DNA of 16,781 bases, taken from assembly GCA_023230795.1 (NCBI GenBank), contig JALNWR010000031.1:1-16781 (forward strand), in the 5' to 3' direction. Position numbers and translations under genes: made by a program. The notes beneath the pieces were generated by a model. The model made no database searches, was not told where the DNA came from, and worked only from the letters and a program-made list of their open reading frames with translations. Source of the stretch: Candidatus Cloacimonadota bacterium (GTDB lineage Bacteria > Cloacimonadota > Cloacimonadia > Cloacimonadales > Cloacimonadaceae). Shown here piece after piece: positions 8,801 through 15,888 of this stretch (within the stretch, counting starts at the first letter, position 1; each line of letters begins with the position of its first letter).

Positions 8801-10911
8801 CTGCATATATCGGAGACCCGCTGATCAGGCTGAATAAACCTGTTTCAGATCAGTCTGTCAGTGTGCTGAATGCTAACCCTGCCGCCGGAGATACGCTAAG
8901 AGTCCAGGCAGAATTTCCCCCGGATGTTTCTGCAGCCAGATTGTATATCATGAATCTAAATGAGAAAGTCCTGAATGTGCCTTACGATCTGCCGGTGATT
9001 AACGGAGAGTATAATGCCACATACGTCCTTCCGGCAACGGATACAAACTATACACGTAAGGTCTTTGTAGCCGGATACTCTCCCACCAAAGAATACATAG
9101 GACATAGTTTCTTTGGAGTGGGCCGGCCTGCCATCAAACATCACGAGTGCCTTCCCAAAGCGCCAAGCTATGCTGATTCCATTGGCTTCAGCGCCAGGGT
9201 CTTTAGCATGGATACGATAATGGATATGTACTGCTCGGTGCGTACAGATAGCATAGTTTCGCAAAGTGGGACTACGATTACCTGGGAGGATCTACCCATG
9301 CAGATGAGCCAGGAAGATAGTAGCATCTGGGTTACCACCGGGAAACTAAGAAAGTTCCGAACCGGTAAGGAGCTGTTCTTTAAGTATTACTTTACTACAG
9401 CGGACAGCATGGCCTATGAATCTCCCCTGGAGGCTATTCAGGTGGCAGGCCCCGATCTGTTTTTGCGCGATATAGTCTTTGACCCCGGAAATGCCGAGCC
9501 CAAACTGCGGGTGAAGAGTATCAATATCGGCAATACACCTTCTATAACCACGGATTTAAAACTGTTTGTAAGAAGGCATGGTGTGCCTGAGGAGCTGTTT
9601 TCCACCCAGGATTTTGCACCTTTGGAGGTGAATGAAGAACGCTGGGACGAGATTGATCTGCAAAATATACCCAATGGCTACCTTACTCTGGAAGCCAGGG
9701 TAAATACAACTAATGCTTTTTCAGAGTGGCACTTCTTTGTGAATACAAACAACTATATCTCCATTACAGTGCCGATGAACTATTTTAGCGTGGATTCCTC
9801 CGGAGCCAGCTTGCAAAGCATAGACAACAATCTCGTATGTGATGTTCCCCCTGGCTTTGTGAGCTCTGGCACGGCTGGGATTGCCATAAATGGACTATCT
9901 GAGATCTTGCCACTCAATCAACCGGATGTGAAGCAAATTTTTATGCGGCATCCCGACGTAACTGGGGATGATCAATACTCCACGCCTTATGAAATCAAGA
10001 TATTGGACAGCACTTTGGTGGATACCCTGGGATTCTTTGTGAGCGGGAAACGGCTGGAGCTTACCTTCCTGTATCACGATACGGATGAAGATACTCAAGC
10101 CAACGAATCTGATAATAGCTACAAGATTTATCGCTACAACGATGAATATCAGAAATGGATATTGCACGGCGGACATGTGATTGTATCTGCCGATAAGGTT
10201 AGCTTTGAAGTGAGCCGGGAAGGCATTTTCGCCCTCTTCAGGAATACGGATAAAAAGCTGCCCTCAGTGGATGTAAACGTGGGAGACCAGGAATTTACCG
10301 TGGGCGGATATGTAGCCGGAGATGGCGTGATATCACTGCTTTTGTCCGATGCCAATGGCATCGATGTGATCGACAATTCCATCCTGCTTTTCCTGGATGG
10401 CAACGCCGTTCCTAAAACTGACTATGTGATCAGTATCAACCGGGAAAACATCAGCCGGATTCCGATCAAATATCAATTGGATTTGGGACGCGGAAATCAT
10501 GAGCTCAAAGTGGATTGCCGTGATCTCAATGGCAATTTTATGACCCGTGAAATCCAATTCATCGTAAATGATCACTTTGATATAGTAAATATCGGAAACT
10601 ATCCCAATCCAGTCCTGGGGCAGGCACAAGACCCCAAAAACGATGGCAGAACCCGCTTTACTTATATCCTTACGGATTCGGCAGATGAAGTGTATATCAA
10701 GATATATACCATCAGCGGACGCCTGGTCAAGACCATGCGTCATCTGCCTACCGGTGTGGGGTATCATGAATATCCGCGCACTGTCTATGCCTGGGATTGC
10801 AAGGATGAACAAGGATTTATCCTGGCAAACGGGACTTACTTCTATAAAGTAGTTGCCCGCAAGGGGAACAAGAAAATTGAGAAAATTATGAAAATGGCAA
10901 TCCTGAGATAA
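5893..10911 (+). CDS. porU: PorU-like C25 (gingipain-family) cysteine peptidase, putative type IX secretion sortase
   Basis: This is a 1672-residue secreted protein. An N-terminal signal peptide (about 1-19, MRLYICAILMALPIF) is followed by a propeptide-like region (about 50-200). NSGDYFEFFG at 303-312 is typical of PorU-like proteins. A C25 domain spans about 617-980, with catalytic His850 in GHGGG and Cys883 in SLACYAS. Their 33-residue spacing equals that of H211/C244 in gingipain RgpB. Beyond it lie a CARDB-like segment (near 1180-1290), an Ig-like segment with FTVGGYVAGDG (near 1470) and a final domain (about 1566-1672) starting GNYPNP and ending KIMKMAILR, like type IX sorting or FlgD-Ig domains. 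The porV-like gene follows at 11 nt, favouring the sortase over a plain substrate protease. It is longer than Porphyromonas PorU (roughly 1160). ATG 5893 is chosen because GGAG precedes it and it begins the signal peptide; an in-frame ATG at 5785 lies inside purD. Confidence 0.85.
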   Translation: MRLYICAILMALPIFMFGSPISLISESSDALTLSFVLPDYELEETKIGNEQYHQIVMDEGSQSFEEGYPELKVFSVPVAIPIDGQASVRVLSSSSQRVRDVKLAPVATMNVSDTEVSYSYEKDYAAYSKSSLYPEQIVQVSEPAFIGNRRFVSVRVYPFQYSAANRQLTVHDEIEIAVSISGSKSGNSDWQLSKNPLDPVADQFFINNLSSKSWRKPKDKAESYESPKNSTNQVSEIQLIVDSEGIYKVGYRELKDFIVQMTDSLQVQMSWDIDNVDPRYLELSDEYGQVPIHFEGENDGRFNSGDYFEFFGDRHYGDTSYYDDYTAENVYTLRLKDGFGARMVVENGGLIHSNPNEYTLADAYEETLHFEEQLVSDKLGRGWSSFNQNYYREDLWFWKKINAPNLEIVPIELQYPIDTIIRKANTKIVLHGLTYKEQLGPGEYDHEAAIRLNQAMINSHTWTGQTEKIFFNQEPISNSFLRHGTNNVYISLSGNTASADREQVLLDYIEISYWREYKTDQDYIKFTKPKDRPNGLIQFELEGFSSPDVSVYKIGSSKFTSLQIEPFYVDGSAPWTVSLQDSVSSQSVRYYAVEEGSKKVPKQMRLNLPSDLHNPMHAANVIVITPYEFIQAEGTLLLSDIWEAEGNVVKIVDLQDIYDEFNSGIVSPQAIKDFLKYAYNNWGAPELSHVMLLGEGVADTRDNSPSRKYNLIPVKKSWTYKHGATATDTWYGCIVGEDTVPDITVARICIWTPEQILDYALKAQSYRENLHTNRLWNNHITFTAGGKIDDENDIFSQQSERIRRRCVPQDYRVTRVYTTTQTVSPDYFGGTFNLKDAINSGSQYVQFMGHGGGRVWADYNLFNFNDVATLNNQTYPIFLSLACYASAFDTNGANSISEALVNTADKGGIVALGFTGLGYLTQDEDWGLAFNEAAFSHDFELFSEAYLYALARFYTITDSPAPRKAMTDGSAYIGDPLIRLNKPVSDQSVSVLNANPAAGDTLRVQAEFPPDVSAARLYIMNLNEKVLNVPYDLPVINGEYNATYVLPATDTNYTRKVFVAGYSPTKEYIGHSFFGVGRPAIKHHECLPKAPSYADSIGFSARVFSMDTIMDMYCSVRTDSIVSQSGTTITWEDLPMQMSQEDSSIWVTTGKLRKFRTGKELFFKYYFTTADSMAYESPLEAIQVAGPDLFLRDIVFDPGNAEPKLRVKSINIGNTPSITTDLKLFVRRHGVPEELFSTQDFAPLEVNEERWDEIDLQNIPNGYLTLEARVNTTNAFSEWHFFVNTNNYISITVPMNYFSVDSSGASLQSIDNNLVCDVPPGFVSSGTAGIAINGLSEILPLNQPDVKQIFMRHPDVTGDDQYSTPYEIKILDSTLVDTLGFFVSGKRLELTFLYHDTDEDTQANESDNSYKIYRYNDEYQKWILHGGHVIVSADKVSFEVSREGIFALFRNTDKKLPSVDVNVGDQEFTVGGYVAGDGVISLLLSDANGIDVIDNSILLFLDGNAVPKTDYVISINRENISRIPIKYQLDLGRGNHELKVDCRDLNGNFMTREIQFIVNDHFDIVNIGNYPNPVLGQAQDPKNDGRTRFTYILTDSADEVYIKIYTISGRLVKTMRHLPTGVGYHEYPRTVYAWDCKDEQGFILANGTYFYKVVARKGNKKIEKIMKMAILR

Positions 10912-10922
10912 GGAAGGGAAAG

Positions 10923-11933
10923 ATGAAAAAGATAATAATCCTAAGCCTTTTAGCCTGTATAATGGTGCTCCCCGTTTACGCCGGCAAGTATGCCGGAGAT
11001 TTTATGATGATCGGTGCCGGAGTAAGAGCTCTGGGAATGGGCGGGGCCTTTGCCTCGCTGGCCGACGATGGTTCTGCTATATATTGGAATAGCGGTGGCC
11101 TTTCGCAAATTCGGGATTCTGAGGTCTCTGCCATGCATGCCTTTTTGTACAAAAACCTGGCGAGTTATGATCATTTAAGCTATGTACAGCCGCTACCCAA
11201 CGATGTGTCTATCGCCTTTAATATAACAAGTTTAACGGTTAGCGATATCCCTCGTTTTGATGAGAGATACCTGATAGGCACCAATGTCGATGAAAGGATA
11301 AATAACATTGCCAACCACTTGCCGGGAATACCGGATGGGACCTTTCGTTCTACGGATAACCTATACCAGTTTGCCTTTTCCAAAAACATCAAGTTTGGGG
11401 CGAATATGGGCTGGCAATTCTTTGAAGTCCCGTTTGAACTGGGTCTGGGTGGCAATGTCAAATTTATCCAGCGCAAGATCATGGACAATCTGGGCACCGG
11501 CACAGGCTTTGACTTGGGGCTAAAGCTGCGCACTGATCTGGCTGTAATCTTTGATGAAGAATCCCTGGGAGACCTGCATTTTGGCATGAATTTCCAGGAT
11601 GTAGCCGGCACCACCATCAGCTGGGATACAAACAGCGAAATGAAAGATGAGGTACTCTTCAATACCAAAGTAGGTGTGGCTGTAGAGCAACCCATACCAA
11701 ACCTGAAAAGCACCGTGATCCTGGCCTATGATTATGATTATATCTACAATGGGACCAGTCATTATGGTCTGGATTGGGGTTATGATGATCGGGCAAATCT
11801 GCGGCTGGGTTATTACGATACAAACCTCAGCTGCGGAGCCAGTCTCAAAGTATATGGCGTATTTCTGGATTACGCTTTGATTACTAATCCCATCGGAATA
11901 AGCAACAGACTGGGACTGCGGGTCAGATTTTAG
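10923..11933 (+). CDS. porV: PorV/PorQ-family outer-membrane beta-barrel protein
   Basis: This 336-residue protein has a signal peptide with probable cleavage after VYA (residue 20). The mature N-terminus carries a GAGVRALGMGGAF run and later YWNSGGL, the hallmark of the PorV/PorQ (UPF0164, FadL-like) barrels. It ends in Phe (LGLRVRF), the usual outer-membrane barrel end. In Bacteroidetes, PorV shuttles type IX cargo from the translocon to the PorU sortase. Placement 11 nt downstream of the porU-like gene, with GGAAGGGAAAG before the ATG, supports this role. The symbol is tentative because PorQ and other paralogues share these motifs. Confidence 0.82.
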   Translation: MKKIIILSLLACIMVLPVYAGKYAGDFMMIGAGVRALGMGGAFASLADDGSAIYWNSGGLSQIRDSEVSAMHAFLYKNLASYDHLSYVQPLPNDVSIAFNITSLTVSDIPRFDERYLIGTNVDERINNIANHLPGIPDGTFRSTDNLYQFAFSKNIKFGANMGWQFFEVPFELGLGGNVKFIQRKIMDNLGTGTGFDLGLKLRTDLAVIFDEESLGDLHFGMNFQDVAGTTISWDTNSEMKDEVLFNTKVGVAVEQPIPNLKSTVILAYDYDYIYNGTSHYGLDWGYDDRANLRLGYYDTNLSCGASLKVYGVFLDYALITNPIGISNRLGLRVRF

Positions 11934-11942
11934 GAGGAAAAA

Positions 11943-12710
11943 ATGAAATACCTTGGATACATTCTCTTGCTGCTGTTATTATTGAGCGGCTGTGCCGGAG
12001 AAGATGATACCGGAAAAGATACCACTCCACCCGCCCAACCGATCCTGATCCCACATCTGGGAGATACGGGAGACGAGCCCATTTTTATTGATGGCGCTTG
12101 GGTGGAGCTTACAGATGAAAACAACGGCATTGATGCTGTCCCGGAAGGACAGATGATGAGAATCGCTTGGGAGCCTCTGGTTGATACGGATTTGAGCCAC
12201 ATGAAAATCTACCGCTTCTCTGATATCGATCTCGAGCCTGTGGAAATAGACGAGATTCAGGCAAATCAGAACAGCTATCTGGACCGCGGACCCCTCGTGG
12301 AAAGAACCTGGTACTCATATTTTGTTGAGCTTTTTGATGCCGCCGGTAATAGCTCCGTCTCAGATACAGTGTCTTATGCCATCCTGGCCAAACCATATCT
12401 TATCAGCCCGGATAATGGCTCGTTTCAGGATATTTCAGAGCTAAAATTTTGGTGGAACAGAGCAGATGATTCCTCAGGATTTTATCGTATCCTGGTTTGG
12501 GACGAAGATCGGAACTTGATCTGGCACACAGATTTTAACCTGGCCACTGAGGATGATCCCCTTTCTCTGCCCTTCCCTATTATCACTTCAGAAGATCCCA
12601 TTGTGCCTGGTGATGCTCTGCGCTGGCGTATAGATTATTTTGATTGGGATGAAGAGCATCAGATGCACATGGGCTCTGAATCTCCAGAACGTGTATTCAT
12701 CGTTCGATAA
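11943..12710 (+). CDS. Outer-membrane lipoprotein with fibronectin type III-like fold, function unknown
   Basis: A 255-residue protein whose signal peptide is a leucine run ending in the lipobox LSGC, with lipidated Cys17. The +2 residue is Ala, which does not mark inner-membrane retention. The acidic stretch EDD at 20-22 recalls the surface lipoprotein export signals reported in Bacteroidetes, which is only an analogy here. The central part (about 60-150) has the Trp/Tyr and DAAGNSS pattern of fibronectin type III domains. A second beta-rich segment (about 155-255) resembles the same fold. An ideal AGGAGG (11932-11937) overlaps the porV-like stop, so it is the third gene of the por-like run. 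I do not recognise the family; a surface-attachment partner of PorU/PorV is possible. Confidence 0.8.
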   Translation: MKYLGYILLLLLLLSGCAGEDDTGKDTTPPAQPILIPHLGDTGDEPIFIDGAWVELTDENNGIDAVPEGQMMRIAWEPLVDTDLSHMKIYRFSDIDLEPVEIDEIQANQNSYLDRGPLVERTWYSYFVELFDAAGNSSVSDTVSYAILAKPYLISPDNGSFQDISELKFWWNRADDSSGFYRILVWDEDRNLIWHTDFNLATEDDPLSLPFPIITSEDPIVPGDALRWRIDYFDWDEEHQMHMGSESPERVFIVR

Positions 12711-12775
12711 TAAACGCTTATGCTTTCTATGGTGGCACATTCCCTATTGGGCGCTGATGCTTTCAACTGGACTAA

Positions 12776-12835
12776 AACTTGTTTTCGACTCGAGTTCACT
12801 CGAGCCTTCGAGTCAGCTCGAGTTGAAGACAAGTT
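12776..12835. repeat. Long imperfect inverted repeat (28-bp stem, 4-nt loop) with TCGAG repeats
   Basis: Positions 12776-12803 pair with 12808-12835 around the loop GCCT. There is one C-C mismatch (12797/12814) and three G-U pairs (12783/12828, 12787/12824, 12795/12816); the rest are Watson-Crick. TCGAG occurs at 12790, 12800, 12808 and 12818, so each arm has a 10-nt tandem spacing. It starts 66 nt after the lipoprotein stop. No T-run follows on the + strand (AAAAACAAG), and on the - strand only a short TTTAG-type run would follow. It may be an mRNA 3'-end stabiliser, a dispersed palindromic repeat or a bidirectional transcription barrier. Confidence 0.8.
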
Positions 12836-13050
12836 AAAAACAAGATCAAGAGACAGGCACTGTGCCGTCCTAAATGAATTTACACCTAACCCACTTTCAA
12901 GGAGTTTGTAATTGAACCGGGATGGGAAAGGTAAAAGGCTGAAATGATGTTTTATTGTAATGCTCAGAGTATAGCATGAAGAGTGCTTCTAATAGTTATG
13001 AGATAGTGACAGGCTCCAACATTCGTTTGGACCCTGCTTTAAGAAAGTGC

Positions 13051-13080
13051 TTGACTATAAAGCCATGCTCAGGATTTTTA
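13051..13080 (+). promoter_or_regulatory. Candidate sigma70-like promoter for the polysaccharide export genes
   Basis: TTGACT at 13051-13056 matches five of six bases of the -35 consensus. About 18 nt later TTTTTA (13075-13080) is a poor -10 candidate. It lies 24 nt before the GTG start of the SLBB gene. A promoter is expected somewhere in this gap because the upstream gene group ends 393 nt away. The weak -10 keeps confidence low. Confidence 0.25.
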
Positions 13081-13103
13081 CATAAAATGCAAAAGAGGAA
13101 AAT

Positions 13104-13586
13104 GTGAAAAAGATTCTGTTTGCGATCCTATTGACCTGTATAAGTTTAATGTTATTTGCTCAAGGCTCGGTTAGCTTTACGCCTTCGAGTAATATATCGG
13201 CATACACCTTTGATGGTGCCCGGAGCGGTGTAGAAAAATTAAAGATGAATACCTATATTCTTGGCCAGGTAGCCAAGCCGGGACTCTACGTGGTTCCGGA
13301 TGATACAGATTTTTTAACCCTGTTAGCTCTGGCAGGCGGTCCCAGCGAAGATGCCAAACTCACCAAAATCCGTATTGTGCGCCCTGTGGCAGAAAGCGAA
13401 AAAGTATTATGGGTAAATTTTAAAGAATATCTGGAGACGGGTGATACCGAATTGATTCCCGCTCTTCAGCCAGGAGATACCGTTGTGGTTTCTGGAACTA
13501 TCTTCTATGCTTTTTCCCGGGTCGCGGATTTCTTGTCCAAAGTGGCAATTACGCTCAGTGTGTATAACCTGGTATCTGGATTATAA
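13104..13586 (+). CDS. Secreted SLBB-domain protein, probable polysaccharide export component
   Basis: A 160-residue protein with a signal peptide (MKKILFAILLTCISLMLFA, cleavage near residue 19). An SLBB fold spans about 50-130: YILGQVAKPGLY at 51-62, LLALAGGPSEDAKLTKIRIV at 73-92 and LQPGDTVVV at 121-129. SLBB domains occur in Wza-type outer-membrane polysaccharide exporters. The N-terminal Poly_export domain of Wza is absent, so this is a stand-alone SLBB protein. The C-terminal helix (about 134-160, FYAFSRVADFLSKVAITLSVY) may span or associate with a membrane. GTG 13104 is the start, with AGAGG 5 nt upstream; the overlapping ATG at 13102 is out of frame and hits TGA at once. It sits 16 nt before the Wzc-like kinase gene. 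Confidence 0.82.
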   Translation: MKKILFAILLTCISLMLFAQGSVSFTPSSNISAYTFDGARSGVEKLKMNTYILGQVAKPGLYVVPDDTDFLTLLALAGGPSEDAKLTKIRIVRPVAESEKVLWVNFKEYLETGDTELIPALQPGDTVVVSGTIFYAFSRVADFLSKVAITLSVYNLVSGL

Positions 13587-13602
13587 ATTAAGGAAGGCTT
13601 AA

Positions 13603-15888
13603 GTGGAAAATCAAGCACAAAATCAACAGCTTCAAGATGAAATAAAGATATCAGATTATTTACGCATATTACTGCAATATCGCTATCTTATCGTGATGAT
13701 ATTCGTCCTCGTGCTGGCAGCTACAGTGTTTTATACTGCCAGACAACCCAAGATTTACTCTGCTGCAAACAGAATCCTGCTGGAAGATCAACAGACGGGT
13801 GCAGATTTTATGCTAATCGCAAGCACAGGCATGGGTAGAAACGACATTAATAATCAAATTGAACTGATCAAAAGCAGACCAACTTTCACCCTGGCCTGGG
13901 AGATCATGAAAAAGTACCCTGACTGGGACCTTTTTCCTATGGCTTCAAGAGAGAATCCCGTTGGTGGCCTATCCGAGGTTAAGGTAGAATCAAAGCGGGA
14001 CACGGATGTTCTCACCCTTAGCATGGAATCTACCAGCCCCACAGAAGCCATGGCCGCTGTAAACGCCATAGCCGAGGCTATCCAGCAGCAGAATACGCAG
14101 CACGCCAGACTGGAATACACTACTATCCGTGAGTTTTTGGAAACCCAGTTAGATGCCATCAGCAGACGTTTACAAGCCTCTGAAAACGATCTGAGAGAAT
14201 TTAAGAACCTAAATAAACTCACCGAACTTACCACCGAAACCGAAAAACTTATCGAACAAGCTACAGAGGTGGAGGCCATGCTGGAAGCTGCTCTCACCGA
14301 ACAGGCTGTTACAGCGAAGTCTCTGGAGATCCTTACCCGGCAATTGCACGAACAGGATTCTCTCTTGGTGGATATTGAGAATTTGACCAAAGCTCCTTAT
14401 GTAGAAGAGCTTAGAAGACAGGCAGTGGAAACTCAGGGACTGATAACCAAGCTCATCACCAAAAACGAATATCCCCTGGATCACCCCCAGATTCTTTTGC
14501 TAAATCGGGAATTGGAAAACACCCGCATCAATCTGGATCGTGAGATTCGTAAGCTGGTGACCGTCTCTGTGGGCAGTGATCCGCTTAAGACCAGAAATGA
14601 TATGCTGAGCCGCTTGATTCAGGCGAATATCGATCTGGAGCTCGCGCGTACCAGGGTGGATGGTCTTGAGCAAACTCAACAGATGTATGATAAGCGCATC
14701 ATTTCCTTGCCAAATACCGAGCTTGAGCTGGCCAGACTTTCCCGCAATATGCTGTTGGATAGTAAGATTCATGGGATTATGATGGAAAAGTATGAAGATG
14801 CCAAAATCGCCGAGCAGGCAAAGATTGGTAATATTCGCATCATAGACTATGCCACAAAACCAACTGTGCCGATCAAACCCAGGGTTTCCATGAACATCTT
14901 GGTGGGAATCATTCTTGGACTCGGTTTGGGGGTGGGAGTGGCCTTTTTGGTTCACTCTATGGACAACAAGCTGCGCACTCTGGAAGATATGGAAAACTAT
15001 GTGCGCCTTCCTATTATGGGCACCATCCCCACCATCCGTGAAGCGGAAGAAAAGCTGGCAGAATTTAACGATATGATCGAACAGGCTGAGGGAGAAAGCC
15101 GGGAACATCTCACGCGCTCCATGCACTTTGTGATGCAGCAGCTGGTCTCGCATTATGCGCCAAAATCTCCCATAGCAGAAGCTTATCGCACTTTACGTAC
15201 CAATATTCTATCCCGAAAATCTGAAGGTAGCACCAGTCTCCTAGTAACCTCATCCGGCCCTAAAGAGGGTAAGTCCACCACCGTCGCCAATCTGGCCATT
15301 ACCCTGGCGCAGATGAATGCCAAAGTAGTATTGGTGGATATGGATATGAGACGTCCTACCATCCACGTCAAGTTTGGTTTGGACAAAGAAAACGGTTCCA
15401 GTGACTATTTGATCGATCCTGAAGTTACAGTGGATCAAGTCGTCAAAGACTCCGGAATCATGAATCTGGATATCATTACCAGCGGTTTTGTGCCGCCTAA
15501 TCCTTCAGAATTGATCGCTTCACCCAGGTTTGATGTCTTTGTAGCCGAGCTTAGGAAACGCTATGATTATGTGCTGTTTGACACTCCTCCCGTCATTGCG
15601 GTAACCGATGCTCTGATTCTGACCAAAAAAGTGGATATGACCTTCGTCGTGGTTCGCTGCGGACAAACCGACAAGGGCATCATCAAACGTACCAAAGAGC
15701 TCATGGAAAATATCGATTCCAAGATCGATGGTATCATCGTAAACGGCATTTACGTGCAGAAGTATTACAGCAAGCAGAACTACTACTATTACTACTACTA
15801 TTACTACTACTATTACGGGGATGAAGTGCCAAAGAAACAGAAGAAGAATGTTAGCCGTTTCTTACGCAAAAATAAATCTATTTCTTGA
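13603..15888 (+). CDS. Wzc-like polysaccharide co-polymerase and bacterial tyrosine kinase
   Basis: A 761-residue inner-membrane protein controlling chain length and export of capsule or exopolysaccharide. It has a Wzz-type N-terminus, TM1 at about 28-46, a large periplasmic part rich in coiled coil (about 170-300 and 325-390), a Pro-rich VPIKPR segment near 421-427 and TM2 at about 432-451. The cytosolic BY-kinase domain has Walker A GPKEGKST (552-559, Lys557), Walker A' VLVDMDMRRP with Asp579 and Asp581, and Walker B VLFDTPP with Asp660. The C-terminal tyrosine cluster has Y717, Y721, Y722 and an unbroken run Y727-Y738, then a basic 23-residue tail. E. coli Wzc is about 720 residues. The start is GTG 13603 with AAGGAAGG just upstream. 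The 3' end overlaps ispE. Confidence 0.93.
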   Translation: MENQAQNQQLQDEIKISDYLRILLQYRYLIVMIFVLVLAATVFYTARQPKIYSAANRILLEDQQTGADFMLIASTGMGRNDINNQIELIKSRPTFTLAWEIMKKYPDWDLFPMASRENPVGGLSEVKVESKRDTDVLTLSMESTSPTEAMAAVNAIAEAIQQQNTQHARLEYTTIREFLETQLDAISRRLQASENDLREFKNLNKLTELTTETEKLIEQATEVEAMLEAALTEQAVTAKSLEILTRQLHEQDSLLVDIENLTKAPYVEELRRQAVETQGLITKLITKNEYPLDHPQILLLNRELENTRINLDREIRKLVTVSVGSDPLKTRNDMLSRLIQANIDLELARTRVDGLEQTQQMYDKRIISLPNTELELARLSRNMLLDSKIHGIMMEKYEDAKIAEQAKIGNIRIIDYATKPTVPIKPRVSMNILVGIILGLGLGVGVAFLVHSMDNKLRTLEDMENYVRLPIMGTIPTIREAEEKLAEFNDMIEQAEGESREHLTRSMHFVMQQLVSHYAPKSPIAEAYRTLRTNILSRKSEGSTSLLVTSSGPKEGKSTTVANLAITLAQMNAKVVLVDMDMRRPTIHVKFGLDKENGSSDYLIDPEVTVDQVVKDSGIMNLDIITSGFVPPNPSELIASPRFDVFVAELRKRYDYVLFDTPPVIAVTDALILTKKVDMTFVVVRCGQTDKGIIKRTKELMENIDSKIDGIIVNGIYVQKYYSKQNYYYYYYYYYYYYGDEVPKKQKKNVSRFLRKNKSIS
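15781..15816 (+). repeat. In-frame tandem repeat, 3 x 12 nt, encoding poly-tyrosine
   Basis: TACTACTATTAC occurs three times with no mismatch, giving 12 consecutive Tyr codons (residues 727-738 of the kinase). The unit itself is a run of near-identical TAY triplets. Gain or loss of a unit or a codon keeps the reading frame, so the tract could change length without breaking the gene. Confidence 0.97.

Larger units (their letters stand above)
12711..13103. other. Non-coding interval between por-like and polysaccharide gene groups
   Basis: A 393-nt stretch without a credible gene, the only long gap in the window. It contains the large TCGAG hairpin (12776-12835), a small pairing ATGCT/AGCAT near 12960-12977, a direct repeat AGTGCTT near 12983 and 13046, and a weak promoter candidate at 13051-13080. 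Open frames crossing it lack ribosome binding sites. Confidence 0.7.

Noticed and set aside
10923..10985. Lipobox-like LLAC at residues 9-12 of the PorV-like protein
   Set aside because: The Cys lies in the middle of the hydrophobic core and a normal signal peptidase I site (VYA) follows at residue 20.
12720..12911. 63-codon open frame across the TCGAG hairpin
   Set aside because: No ribosome binding site before the ATG, and the frame is explained by the palindrome, which is also open in another frame.
12912..12947. 11-codon TTG-initiated leader peptide after a GGAG
   Set aside because: A plausible ribosome binding site exists, but so short a Lys/Arg-rich peptide without an attenuator cannot be told from chance.
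12950..13103. JUMPstart/ops antitermination element before the polysaccharide genes
   Set aside because: No GGCGGTAG core is present.
15821..15847. Upstream ATG start for ispE
   Set aside because: It adds a basic nonapeptide read from kinase tail codons; ATG 15848 fits the IspE family N-terminus.
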